Of a stretch of 64,000 nt of DNA, positions 1 through 11,201 are shown piece after piece (the stretch's first letter is position 1; every line of letters starts with the position of its first letter). The stretch comes from Craterostigma plantagineum. Its lineage: Eukaryota > Streptophyta > Magnoliopsida > Lamiales > Linderniaceae. The stretch covers positions 620,001 to 684,000 of the forward strand of contig JAPQWV010000124.1 of the NCBI GenBank assembly GCA_027422505.1, given 5' to 3'. The position numbers and the translations under genes are program-made. Under the pieces are notes generated by a model. That model saw only the letters and a program-made list of their open reading frames with translations, made no database searches and was not told the origin of the DNA.

Positions 1-1240
1 AATGGCCTTGAGGAATTCGTTCCCATATACGAAACCCGGCCGATCAAAAACAACATGTATGGAATGGGTTTTGACCACAGTTTCGGACTTTGGTTCATTG
101 CTCAGTGGCTAAAGCCTGACTTGATGATTGAGAGTGGCGCTTTTAAGGGGCATTCGACTTGGGTTTTGAGGCAAGCAATGCCTGATAAACCCATCATTTC
201 TCTTTCCCCTCGTCATCCAGAGAAGTACCTTAAGAAGGGTCCCGCTTACGTTGATGGAAACTGCACATACTTCGCAGGGAAGGATTTCGTGGATTTCGGA
301 AGTGTGGATTGGAGGAAGGTTGTGAAGAAGCACGGGATCCAAGATCTCAGCCGCGTTCTTGTTTTCTTCGACGATCACCAAAACGAACTAAAGAGGTGGA
401 CATCTTTTCTAAAATGCATGGAACTTTCTTTCTAGTCTAGTATGATCTGCAATTGCAACAGTATTGCATAAGATCTGATACTTTTCATATTCCTATTTTC
501 TTATCTGATACCTTGATAAACAGATTAAAGCAAGCTCTAAAAGCTGGTTTCAAGCATCTTGTTTTTGAGGACAACTATGATACTGGAACTGGAGACCATT
601 ATTCCTTCCGACAAATATGCGATCAGTTCTATATACGAGGTGGGTTCTTTTCCTTGTTTCGTCCCTTTTTGTTTTTTCAAATTATGAGAAGTGCAGGTTA
701 TTCTCTCTTTCCTTTAGATGGCAGGCACCTGCGATCGATGACATAGTTACTGTTTATCGTCATTCTACACTATGAGTTAGTGACTATTAAAGTTACTTTC
801 ATGGGTGTTGTTATGCAGGTGGTGGCCACAGCTGCTTCAAAGACAGTGACGAAGCAAGGGTCAGATCCCGAAGGAAGAGATTCTTCGACAAAGCAGTGGA
901 CATCGACGAGCTGTGTGGGCCCAAGGAAGCGTGGTGGGGCGTGAGAGGTCACATGCGTGACGATTTTAACCACAGCAACAAAGCCATAACTCACGCGGAG
1001 CATTTCCAAAACAGTAGATTCGTCGAATCTGTTTTGGACGCTTATTGGGAACTTCCCCCCGTGGCGGGCCCCTCGCTGACCCATCAGACTCGGTACGACC
1101 CAGCAAGGACTCTGACTCCTATCGTTGAGGACGGAAGGTATGGTTTGTTTAGGAGGCTCGGTTTGTCTCAGTTCGATCTCTCTGTTTTCAACGGTTACAC
1201 GCAGATGGTATATCTTCGGGTGTCTGAACCAGAAACATAA
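1..1240 (+). CDS. Uncharacterised conserved plant protein, 5'-partial
   Basis: The reading frame is open from base 1, so the start lies outside the window. Coding exons are 1-395, 524-639 and 819-1240, with GT-AG introns. The protein contains IESGAFKGHSTWVLRQ, then VLVFFDDHQNELKR, FEDNYDTGTGDHYS and a C-terminal half with ELCGPKEAWWGVRGHMRDDF; it ends VSEPET. I recognise it as a conserved single-domain plant protein of unknown function. The ESGAFKGHST segment and the later FFDDHQ strand resemble the early part of a Rossmann-like or methyltransferase-type fold, but no diagnostic catalytic motif is visible. No signal peptide can be judged because the N-terminus is missing. The 3' end faces AAE13, which converges on it about 280 bp away. 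Confidence 0.8.
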
Positions 1241-1521
1241 GTTTGTCCAGGTATTATATTGGTTTTGGTGTGTTTGTAACAAACTTGCTGGAGATTCACA
1301 AATTTTCAATTTGAGGCCTTGCAAAGATTAGAAAGGCATGTTAGTTTGTTGTAGGCTAAGCTGCTCTCTGTAGTCTTTTCAATTTTTCTTTTTACATTAG
1401 GATCAAATAATCTTTCATATTTGATTTAATTCAAATGAAGGGGCAACAAGCAATAAGTGGCATTTTTCCACTTATTTAGTGTCTGGATCCAAAAAGGGTA
1501 TCAGATTCATCTTCCTTCTAC

Positions 1522-1560
1522 CTAATCAGATAGCTGCTTCTTGAGTTCCTTCTTGTTCAC

Positions 1561-1599
<39 letters not shown>

Positions 1600-4500
1600 G
1601 CTACATCATAAGTAGCATGTACTAGCTCACTCAGAATATTTGGAGAAGAAAAAAGTTCTAACCTTTCCCATAGCATTTCGAGGCAGTGAATCCCAAAGCA
1701 ACAGACGAGTAGGAATCTGCAAAAGAGCAGACGAATTTGACTCTCCAAGTTTAGTAGCAATACAGAGTCATTGAGGCAAAGAGTACGGTGATAATATACC
1801 TTGTACGGCGCAAGCTTCTCTTTAGCCCAATCAGAGAGTTCTCGTAAACTTAGAGCTGGCTGTGACTCCTCCCCTCTTTTATTTTTAATCTCTTCTTCAG
1901 GAATCACTATTGCGCAAACAGCTTCCCCATAGTCTTTGTCTGGCAAGCCCAAAACACAACACTCGGAGATGGTTGGATGCTGCAAAAAGCACATAAAAGC
2001 GATATGATAGCTTCTTAACTCGGTATTTATCAGCTGTGAAACTGACCTCTAAGAGAACTGCTTCTATTTCCAGTGCAGATAGCTTGTAGCCGCCAACCTT
2101 CATAATATCAGCATTGGTACCTGGAAATATGGATGGCTGAGAGATTGTGCTCAAAAGAGCGTATGCTTCAATTGAATAAGGGGAAGAAATCGTCATATCA
2201 ATCGATCTTAGGAAGTGTTCGAAGTTCATGGCTTACGTCCCAAGATGACATAGTATCCATCTTCATCCACCCTAGCAGAGTCCCCTGTTTTGAAGAAACC
2301 ATCTGCGGTAAATGACTCCTCAGTCACCTAATATGATTTCCATGGCATCACACAAAGAAATCCTATTGAGAATCTATGGATATAATACATATATTCCTAG
2401 AAGGAAAAATGAAGAAAGCACCTTGGGCAATTTCCAGTATTCCCTGAAGAGCGATGGACTTCTGATGCATAGCTCGCCGGCCTCCATGTTAGCCACGTCG
2501 GTCCCTTCTTCTCCAATGATCTTGGCCTAATTTCAGTTTTAAATAACAGTCCTTTTTTTCGTTCAAATACGAATATATTTGCATTGAATTTGATGCTCGG
2601 ATACTAACCTGTACGCCAGGGAGTGGATTGCCCACAGTACCGCCCTTTCTTTTGCCAGCTAGTGGATTTGATAACGCCATGACAAACTAATGGAAATTTT
2701 TCGGCAAATTTTACACATCCTTCTTTCGACGACGACCCAAGAATGTAGCTGTTATTACACGAACCATATATAAATCATTAAACCTAACTAACCTCTGTCA
2801 TTCCGTATCTTTCTAGAAGCACATGCCCGGTGATAGCTTCCCACTGTTGCATTACTGGAAGAGGGAGAGCTGAGGAACCACACATCTGTAAATATCAAAA
2901 AAATTTGAATTTTATTGAATGCGTTTAAGCGATAAACAAATAGAGGCCCATATCTGAACGTGAGGTAAAGACGAGAGCCCGTATTTGATTCGAGTTTTTC
3001 ATCCTATTATTACATTGGAGAGCAAGGACTCAATGGTGTAACCAAGGGAATTTTTATTTTTTATTTTTCTTTATAATACCATGAGGCGCAACTGCCTAGC
3101 AGCAGAAGCAGAAACACTTTGTAGCTCTGCTTCCATGGCTTCGTATCCTTGTATGAGGCGTGTGTACATGGTAGGAACCTGCGACAAAGAAAAGAACTGA
3201 AAATGTAAGAATTAGCCTTCTTACATAAAACTCGGCCTAATGATGTTTCCATGCTCAAATCAACTATAGCAGCATTCATTAAACCAAGTCATATAAACTC
3301 ATGACACATATTGAACTTACTCCAGTGAACGCAGTTATGGAGTTTTCGGCCTTGGATTTATCTTGTGGATAAGATTCTCGCCATCTCTGCCATATTCCCC
3401 TCACGCTAAATTTCGGAATGAACTCGACCTGTTGAAACCAATTAATGATATAATTTCAGGGAAAAAAACGTCAGAAGTTCGACAGATTTGTGAAGGTTTG
3501 AGAGAAAGATGATGGATTTACCGTCGAGCCAGCATAGAGAGGGCAAGCAATGCGTTAAAAAGGCCATGCACGTGTAGAGAGAAAGTTAAGGCCATACACG
3601 AATATGATCCTCAGATTTTACGATAGTAAAAGACAAAAATACTTTAAGGAAGTGTGTGGATATGGTGCAGAGGCAAGCAATGCAAGAACTGATCTGCAGA
3701 TGTGTATCCCCAAGCCTCCGTGAGCATTTGAACCTAAAATATACGACGAACATTTATTTTGAAAGAAATTTCAGGCTACTTTGTCAAGATCCAGCTCAAT
3801 GAAGATGAGAATCAAGAAATACTCAAGTTTGTCCCCAGTATTTATCTGTAAAAAAACCCACAAAGATAGGTCGTCGGCTACTGACTATATACTCAATTTT
3901 TATCTCATTTTTGGTACTAAAAAGACACTGATTGTGTAAGAACCCATAAACCAAGGCGTAAAGGAGGTAATTTTATTCGTCGAAGTGTGAGAAAATAACC
4001 TGCGCTAAAACCCCTCTGTGTGTGTGCACAACTCCTTTAGGTCTCCCTGTCGTGCCACTCGTATATATGATCAACGCTGGGTCATCCCCTGTTTTTCATA
4101 TATCAAATAAAAAACGAACAAATCTTGTTACAAAGTTTTATTATAACAGAGTTGTAACTTGAGAAGGCAATAACAAACCGTTTATTTCACGAGAAAATTC
4201 AGTTTCCTCAGCCAGGGATGCCTCGACATCCGTGCTAGGAACCGGGGAAAGAAGAGAAAGCTGAGCAGAGGTCTTCGAGGCAACTGCTTTCATTATATCT
4301 TGATGGTCTTCAGTGCTCAGAATCATCGTAATATCCTATAAGTAGAGAAGCTAAGTTCGTAGTAGCTCCAAAGAAAAGAAGTAATAAGAAAAAAAAAGGG
4401 GGTTAAATACGAACAGAGTCATTCATGACGTGCAATAACTCAGCCTCGGGATAGCTAAGAGCTAAAGGAACAGCTACGCCTCCACTGAGCCAAGTTCCAA

Positions 4501-5205
4501 GTATGCCTGCAACGAACTCTGGCGATGGTTTCGCTACAATGCCTACTCTAGCTCCATAAAGATGCTTATTCTCTTTCGTGTCGCTGACCTATATAACAAA
4601 TATTTTTTCTTTTATAGTTTTGTTCGCACTTCTGTTGCATTTTTCTGCAGAAACTAGTATACCATTATCGAAGTTCTTACAGGTGAAACTGATTGTAATA
4701 TGGACGCCTATTTTCACTTAAAACACATGTTTTGTTTTTCTAACCTTTGGAGAAAATGTTTAAGCTTCTAACAAGATTACTTAAAACTATAAGAATTGGT
4801 CCAAAGAGTTCCTCAACTCTGTTCCCCCAATATACAGACCGAAACGAAGATTTTGAAATATGAAGCAAAGTAGCAATATCATTTACCAAAAACTAACGAT
4901 TGCAAGCATGCGAATTGAAACGTTGTTCATATCTTACCATGAGAGAAATCAAGAAAGTAAGATGGGTTCGACGATAAACAGATAAACTAACGATATCAAA
5001 CTACTCATCGAACGGGGAAAAGCACGCAGTGAAATTTGAGAAACAGTCAACTTACGGATTTCCCAACAGCATCGCACAACAAATGAGAGATCTCTTTAGC
5101 GGATGAAATCAATTGACTGTAGCTGTAACTTTTCTGGTCTGCCCTTATTGCAATACTTGAAGGAGCAATCGATCCTTTATCTGCAACTGTTTTGACAAGC
5201 TCCAT
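1522..5205 (-). CDS. AAE13: Malonate--CoA ligase (acyl-activating enzyme 13), frameshifted in this sequence
   Basis: This is an AMP-forming acyl-CoA synthetase that makes malonyl-CoA from malonate; in Arabidopsis it acts in cytosol and mitochondria and supplies mitochondrial fatty-acid synthesis. Sixteen coding exons (5' to 3'): 5205-5056, 4588-4415, 4335-4179, 4088-4000, 3733-3664, 3573-3522, 3428-3321, 3178-3080, 2885-2793, 2686-2609, 2526-2422, 2327-2237, 2120-2047, 1979-1800, 1716-1663, 1560-1522. The AMP-binding P-loop [13 protein letters not shown] lies in exon 4, LLERYGMTE in exons 9-10, [13 protein letters not shown] in exon 12 and the C-terminal lysine motif [15 protein letters not shown] across the last two exons. 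Exon 6 lacks one C (GGG at 3541-3543 on the + strand), which shifts the frame inside the conserved LLAPLYAGST stretch. Exon lengths sum to 1613, one short of 1614 (537 residues). Start chosen at MELVKTV; a longer isoform is possible. Confidence 0.9.
3574..3663 (-). other. Candidate U12-type AT-AC intron in AAE13
   Basis: The conserved LPLHHVHG motif is restored only if a 90-bp intron starting AT and ending AC is removed. On the gene strand the donor reads CTGCACC|ATATCCAC, close to the U12 donor consensus ATATCCTT. The 3' end reads CCTTAACTTTCTCTCTAC|ACGTGC. CCTTAAC is the U12 branch-point core and sits about a dozen bases before the AC. No GT-AG pair in this interval keeps the motif in frame. 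Confidence 0.8.
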
Positions 5206-5638
5206 AGGTATGCTACTACTTCGTATGTCTGTAAGCCAAAGAAAGTATATGCAATAATCAAACACTAGAATCACAAACATCTTAAGTCTTCAGCACGCAA
5301 AATTCAAGGAGACACTAAATAGCTTACAACAAAACAAATCTTGATTTCACAAATCCCACTAAATCATCAATTGCAAAAATTCAAACATCAATAGCTAACA
5401 GGAAGATAACCTGAAGCAAACGAGCGAAGATAACCTGAAGAAATGGATCTTGAATACCAAAACACAGGGAAAGAAGATAACCTGAAGCAAACGAGCGAGA
5501 TTTTAAGCTGCAAAAGCTTGAACTCTTTGGACAAAATACTGAAAGATGGCTATGCTGAAGGTGAAGAAAGGGCCGATATCCACTGCATGTCAAGAGAGTA
5601 ACTCGTGCCCTTGTGGTTGGTGGTAGTACTAAATACAT
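5206..5638 (-). other. Candidate alternative first exon of AAE13 (mitochondrial presequence)
   Basis: An ATG at 5638 opens a frame that runs to a splice donor at 5482/5481 (TTTGCTTCAG|GTTATC). Joined to the acceptor at 5230-5229 (exon from 5228), the frame continues directly into MELVKTV at 5205. The added segment is about 60 residues, rich in Ser, Arg, Leu and His, with one acidic residue, as expected of a mitochondrial presequence. The exon end and donor are repeated downstream: AAGATAACCTGAAG occurs three times on the + strand, giving further donors at 5435/5434 and 5411/5410. If the shorter product from 5205 is made, this region is its 5' leader. Confidence 0.55.
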
Positions 5639-6388
5639 TCACGTAATTAGGTGGTGGGCTTTGTCCGAATATTATCAAACTCTGCTCTGAATTTTCCACG
5701 ATGATGCGAAAAATATGATCTTTTTACAATCAGGGATTACAATCAAAGGTGGGACAGACAATTTGTCGGGATTTTGAGGTGGGCATTCGACTGATGTGGA
5801 CACATTCAACATACTTGGAAAATTAGAGCTTTACTTTACGAAGAGGAATTTGTGAGTTGCGAGATGGTTTTGCAAGACTCTGATAATAATAGTCTCTAAG
5901 ATGTCTACGTAACGATGGCGATGACCTCCAACTTGCGATTAAATATTTTAATTGCGATTTCAATTTGTCGCACGTGCTTCAATAAAGTAAGTGACACGTG
6001 GACAATGGTATTGTAATTGTACAATGGCGTGGGTGGTAAATTACTGATATAACCTTTAAGTAACTAGTGGATTGACTCTTGGGCTTTAGTTGAAGTTGGG
6101 CCTTATTTGTAAATGGGCCTTTAGCGTAGAAAGATTCAAGAAAGACAGATATTTTCTATTACCACTTCCAAAAGTTGAAATTCGAAAAGAATCTCCGAGT
6201 TGATATTTTTCAATACACTGTCCCCACTCCATCGAATATACATATCCACAAGAACTGCCTTAGCTTCACTGTAGGCCTATTTAATTTTGTTGTCCCACTT
6301 TCATAAATCCTCAGCTGTAGGGTTTTCTTTTCTTTATCCAAAAGTTCACATTCGATTTTTCTTTTCTTCGTTTTTGCTGAAGAAAGTT
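5639..6388. promoter_or_regulatory. Divergent upstream region shared by AAE13 and GlyRS
   Basis: About 750 bp separate the candidate long AAE13 start (5638, -) from the GlyRS ATG (6389, +). ACGTG cores occur near 5969-5976 and 5994-6000 (GCACGTGC-like and ACACGTGG). No clear TATA box was assigned. From 6275 to 6388 the GlyRS frame is open without an ATG. Confidence 0.5.
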
Positions 6389-9300
6389 ATGGACGCCGCG
6401 CAAGAAGCCCACAACAGGGAAGCTTTCCGTCAATCCGTCGTTAACACCCTCGAACGCCGTCTGTTTTACGTGCCCTCTTTCAAGATCTATCGCGGCGTTG
6501 CTGGGCTCTACGACTATGGGCCTCCTGGCTGCGCCGTTAAGTCTAACGTCCTCGCCTTCTGGCGGCAGGTAAGCGGAGAACTGTTGTCTTGTTTGTTCAA
6601 TCGATTTCTGGTTGGGTTCTGCATTTTTTGTGTTTATTTGATTGATTTGATTGATTTCTCAGCTGTTTCTTTTGTTCCCCTTTTTCGATTTGTTCTAATT
6701 TCAAGTACTTTGTTCGTCAAGATCTTGTCTTTCGAGCTCTGTCGTGCTATTGAGCTGCGCTGATGTTCTTCGAGTGTAATTCTCTCCACGATTGGATTAT
6801 TTACCATCTTCGTAGATCAAATTTCGATGATTGTAATTCACCCGTCAGGTGTTGAATTCTGCATAATGTTCTTCAGATTTCGGTTCTTCGCTTTTCAAGT
6901 GTTGATGCGTTAGTGAGAATCTACCTATTTCTGTTGCTTAGATTTTACATCCCATATTGGTTTCGACCGTGCTACTCATTTTCTGCACCGATTGGTTTTA
7001 CGGAAAGACATTTTATGTGCCTTATCGTTGCTCCATTGCTGATAATATGTCTTAAAACTTATCAGCATTTCGTCCTAGAAGAGAACATGTTAGAAGTCGA
7101 TTGCCCTTGCGTGACGCCCGAGATTGTGCTGAAAGCTTCGGGCCACGTCGATAAGTTCACCGACCTAATGGTCAAAGATGAAAAGACTGGGACGTGTTAC
7201 AGAGCCGATCACTTGCTCAAGGATTACTGCAAAGAGAAGCTCGAAAAAGACCCCAATTTTGGCGAAGAGAAATCAGCCGAGCTAAAGCATGTTCTTGCGG
7301 TGCTCGACGATCTCTCTGCAGAAGAACTCGGCGCGAAGATCAAGGGCTATGGAATCACTGCCCCAGACACAAAGAACCCTCTGTCTGAACCTTACCCATT
7401 CAATCTCATGTTTCAGACATCGATTGGCCCGTCTGGCCTGAGCCCAGGGTAAGAATTATGCCTTCAATTTCTTGTTATGTTTCTCTTTGCTTAAGTCAAT
7501 TTGGTCGATAATTTGTTTTACTTCGCCTTTAGGTATATGCGCCCCGAAACAGCTCAAGGCATCTTTGTCAACTTTAAGGACTTGTACTACTACAATGGGA
7601 ATAAGCTCCCTTTCGCAGCTGCTCAAATTGGACAAGCTTTTCGCAATGAGGTGTTGTTTTCGTCCCCAACTTTTGTTACCATTATATCACTGAAAGCAAA
7701 CTTCGAATCATCACCAAGATTCCAAGATTGCTTTTTTTTTTCTTATGTTGATTCGCTTTAATTCTGCAGATATCTCCAAGGCAAGGCCTCTTAAGGGTCC
7801 GCGAATTCACCCTAGCTGAGATTGAACACTTTGTCGACCCCGACGACAAATCTCATCCTAAATTCTCCGAAGTTTCAGGCTTGGAATTTCTCATGTTCCC
7901 TAGGGAAGATCAAGTGTCTGGGAGATCTGCTCGTCGAATTCCCATTGGACAAGCAGTTACTAAGGTTTCTTTCCTTTTCTTTTCTTTGAGAATCAATTGA
8001 ATAGGCCCCCCGTATCTCAAAAACTGCTACATTTCTTCTTTGTCCTTACTACACTAATCCACCTAAGAACGTTCTCTGTTCCTATGTTTTAGGGCATTGT
8101 CAATAATGAGACGTTGGGCTATTTCATTGGGAGAGTGTACTTGTTCCTAACACAGCTTGGAATCGATAAGGATCGCCTTAGATTTCGCCAGCATTTGGCT
8201 AATGAGATGGCCCACTATGCTGCTGATTGTTGGGATGCTGAGATCGAATGTTCTTACGGTTGGATTGAGTGCGTTGGTATTGCCGACAGATCAGCTTATG
8301 ACTTGCGTGCCCACACTGTGAGACTTTTAGTTCGATCTCCATAGTTTAGATGTCTGAATTCTTTCCATATAAGTCCAAAGCACTTGAATTCTTGTCCATG
8401 ACGTCGATACATCCATCAAAAGGTTTCCAACGTTTATGTTTTATATTTGCAGGATAAAAGTGGTGTAGCGTTGGTGGCACATGAAAAATATCCTGAACCT
8501 AAAGAAGTCGAGGTTTGACCCTTCTTCACTCATATCTATTGCCCGCTGATAATGAGCTCGTCTCACGCTTTTCTTACGTAATGATAGTACTTCTGTATAA
8601 TCTTCCCCTGTCTGGCATATAATATATTCTTTGGTCCTATTTTCAGAAACTCGTCATAACTCCCAACAAGAAAGAACTAGGGCTTGCCTTCAAGGGCACT
8701 CAGAAAATGGTGGTCGAAGCTTTAGAGGTACTATTACACAATCGTTCAATCAAGACACGAGCAAGAATGAATCGTTTTTTCGTACTTTTTCTCTGTCCGA
8801 ATTCATTTGCTTCGTAATCTGAGAAAAACGAATCAACAGGCCATGGGTGAAAAGGAAGCGATGGAGACCAAAGCAGCGCTAGAAAGCAAAGGCGAGGCAG
8901 AATTCAAAGTGTGCACGTTGGACAAAACCGTGAACATAAAGGCAAGCATGGTATCGATCTCCAAAGAGAAGATAAAAGAACATCAAAGGGTCTTCACCCC
9001 TTCGGTCATAGAGCCTTCGTTTGGCATTGGAAGGATCATTTACTGCCTATACGAGCATTCTTTCTACACTAGGGCGGGCAGGGACGGCGAGGAACAGCTA
9101 AACGTCTTTCGTTTCCCACCGCTCGTCGCTCCTATAAAGTGCACGGTCTTCCCTTTGGTCCAAAATCTGCAGTACGAAGAAGTTGCCAAGAAATCTCGAA
9201 ATATTTAACTGCTATTGGGATTTCCTACAAGATCGACATTACAGGTTTTGTTCTGTTCCCTATTAATCGTATGATTTTGGGTATAATCTTGGTTGAGTTA

Positions 9301-9584
9301 TTAGGGTAGGCTGTTATATAGAACATCCATCTCTATTACATTACATGCTTGTCCATCCATTTTCAGGCACTTCGATAGGTAAGAGATACGCAAGAACTGA
9401 CGAGCTCGGCGTTCCCTTTGCAATAACGGTCGATTCTACGACTTCGGTCACCGTGAGAGAGAGGGACAGCAAACAGCAGATTCGAGTGAACGTCGATGAG
9501 GTGGCGTCGGTGATCAAAGAAGTGACAGATGGCGTGAGCACGTGGCCCGACGTTCTGTGGAGATTCCCTACTCATTCCTCTTGA
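6389..9584 (+). CDS. Glycyl-tRNA synthetase (cytosolic/mitochondrial class II type), frameshifted in this sequence
   Basis: This enzyme charges tRNA-Gly with glycine. Nine exons: 6389-6568, 7066-7448, 7533-7650, 7770-7964, 8093-8317, 8453-8512, 8647-8727, 8840-9244, 9367-9584. Family landmarks are [20 protein letters not shown] in exon 1, [14 protein letters not shown] in exon 3, class II motif 2 ([17 protein letters not shown]) across exons 3-4, motif 3 ([18 protein letters not shown]) in exon 8 and the anticodon-binding segment [18 protein letters not shown] in exon 9. One A appears missing in AAA at 9191-9193: the frame reads [12 protein letters not shown] where the family continues VAKKISKYL. 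The exon sum is 1865, one short of 1866 (621 residues). The model starts at [13 protein letters not shown], directly before the core, so the WHEP-like N-terminal segment that I recall in Arabidopsis GlyRS-1 is absent from this exon. Confidence 0.92.
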
Positions 9585-10112
9585 AAATGGGAGCTATAGA
9601 AAAACCTTGCTTTCCTTCTGATATTTCCATGCTTTCTTTTTTACTTCGATCGACTAGAAAAAAAATCAAGAAACGTATACTTCTGCCAATCATCATTTTG
9701 TCATGTTTGTACTTTCTAAACGCACTTTTGTTTGGCTATGAATCGAATTCCAAGATATTTGTTTGTTGAGTTTTCTATTCCACATCGAATTATTCAACTT
9801 GATATTAGGTTGAAATCCTCAATTTTTAATTGCAATTACATCTCATCACCATTCTTGCCTTAATAACATGGCAATAACTCAATAGCCGAACCATTGTCGT
9901 CATAACTTATGAGGTCCAAGCAACATCAGAGAGGAAATACTACTACAAACAAACCAATGACATTCTACTAACCGTAATGCGATTACTATCATCAATCACC
10001 ATCCTTAACCTTAATAACATAACAACTCATAGATAGAAGAAACTTGACAGGAACATACCACTAGTACAAACCCTAAAAAACTCAAGAACACAACATTAGC
10101 CCTAGCTTATAG
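9585..10112. other. Convergent 3' flanks of GlyRS and LEAFY
   Basis: AT-rich non-coding sequence between two converging genes. The open frame just after the GlyRS stop (9542-9769) has no family features. Imperfect repeats of a phrase like TCACCATTCTTGCCTTAATAACAT occur near 9845 and 9998. Nothing else was seen. Confidence 0.5.
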
Positions 10113-11158
10113 CTAGAAAGGCAACAGCTGATGATTTCCAACGGCGGTCAAGCTAATACTCCTCTCGGCGTGGCAGAGCTGCCTTAGCTTTGTGGGCACG
10201 TACCATATCGAGAGTCGAGGATGTGAGCTGAAGATGGAATCGATATCCCAGCCATGGCTCGAAGCTATGGCAACCAATGGCTCGTAGCAAGCTTGCCTCC
10301 ACGAGCCCACGTTTTCGCCCCTCTCCTTGAAAGCCCTCCTTAGGGCGTTCGAGGCGTCCTCGTCGAGGCAGTGCAAAGCGTAGCAGTGGACGTAGTGGCG
10401 CATTTTGGGCTTGTTTATGTACGTCGCCCCAGATTTCTTTGCGTGTCGATATACTTGGTTTGTCACCTAAGGTTATTAGGGTTTTAGATTAGGGTTTTCT
10501 TCGAATTTGTTGATAAAAATAGTTCTTAATATAACTGGCTAATTAGTTTAGTCTCATCATATACACTCGTGAAAGCAAAACCCTGCTAGCACTTGCAATC
10601 GTAGTCCATGGGTCCTAAAACTAAACTAACCAACAAGAATGCTTACCATGTTTTGCTTTCATTTCGTCATGACCGTACTACGTGCCCCTCAATATTCTAT
10701 CTAGTTAAAAAGGATAAACTATAAAATTGTCATTAATAATTATTCTTTAATGACTAGAGCAGCAGTGATAGGACTGTAATGATACACTAGGAAGAGGGCC
10801 ATAAATCCGTACATGAGTTGTCAAGTTCTCGTGGTGACAGATCGAACCCAACTGAGAGAATAAGCTCAGTCAGAACTGATGAGTTAATTGAGGCCATTCA
10901 TTGTACGGATTGTAAGGTGTGTATATATATAGTCTATCTATATATCTATCTCGTCTCTAACTCCTTTTTGTAGTAAACTATCATCTCATCTCAAAGATAT
11001 AAACCTTAATTATCTTGGGATTTAATAATTTCAAAGGAAGAAAAAATGTAATTCGTTATTCGCCATAGCCGTTGGACTGCTAGGGTTTTACTACGCCGCA
11101 TAACATTTTGTACTAGAGAAGAACCTTTCTGCAAGAACACACACGTACACGCACGAGA

Positions 11159-11201
<43 letters not shown>

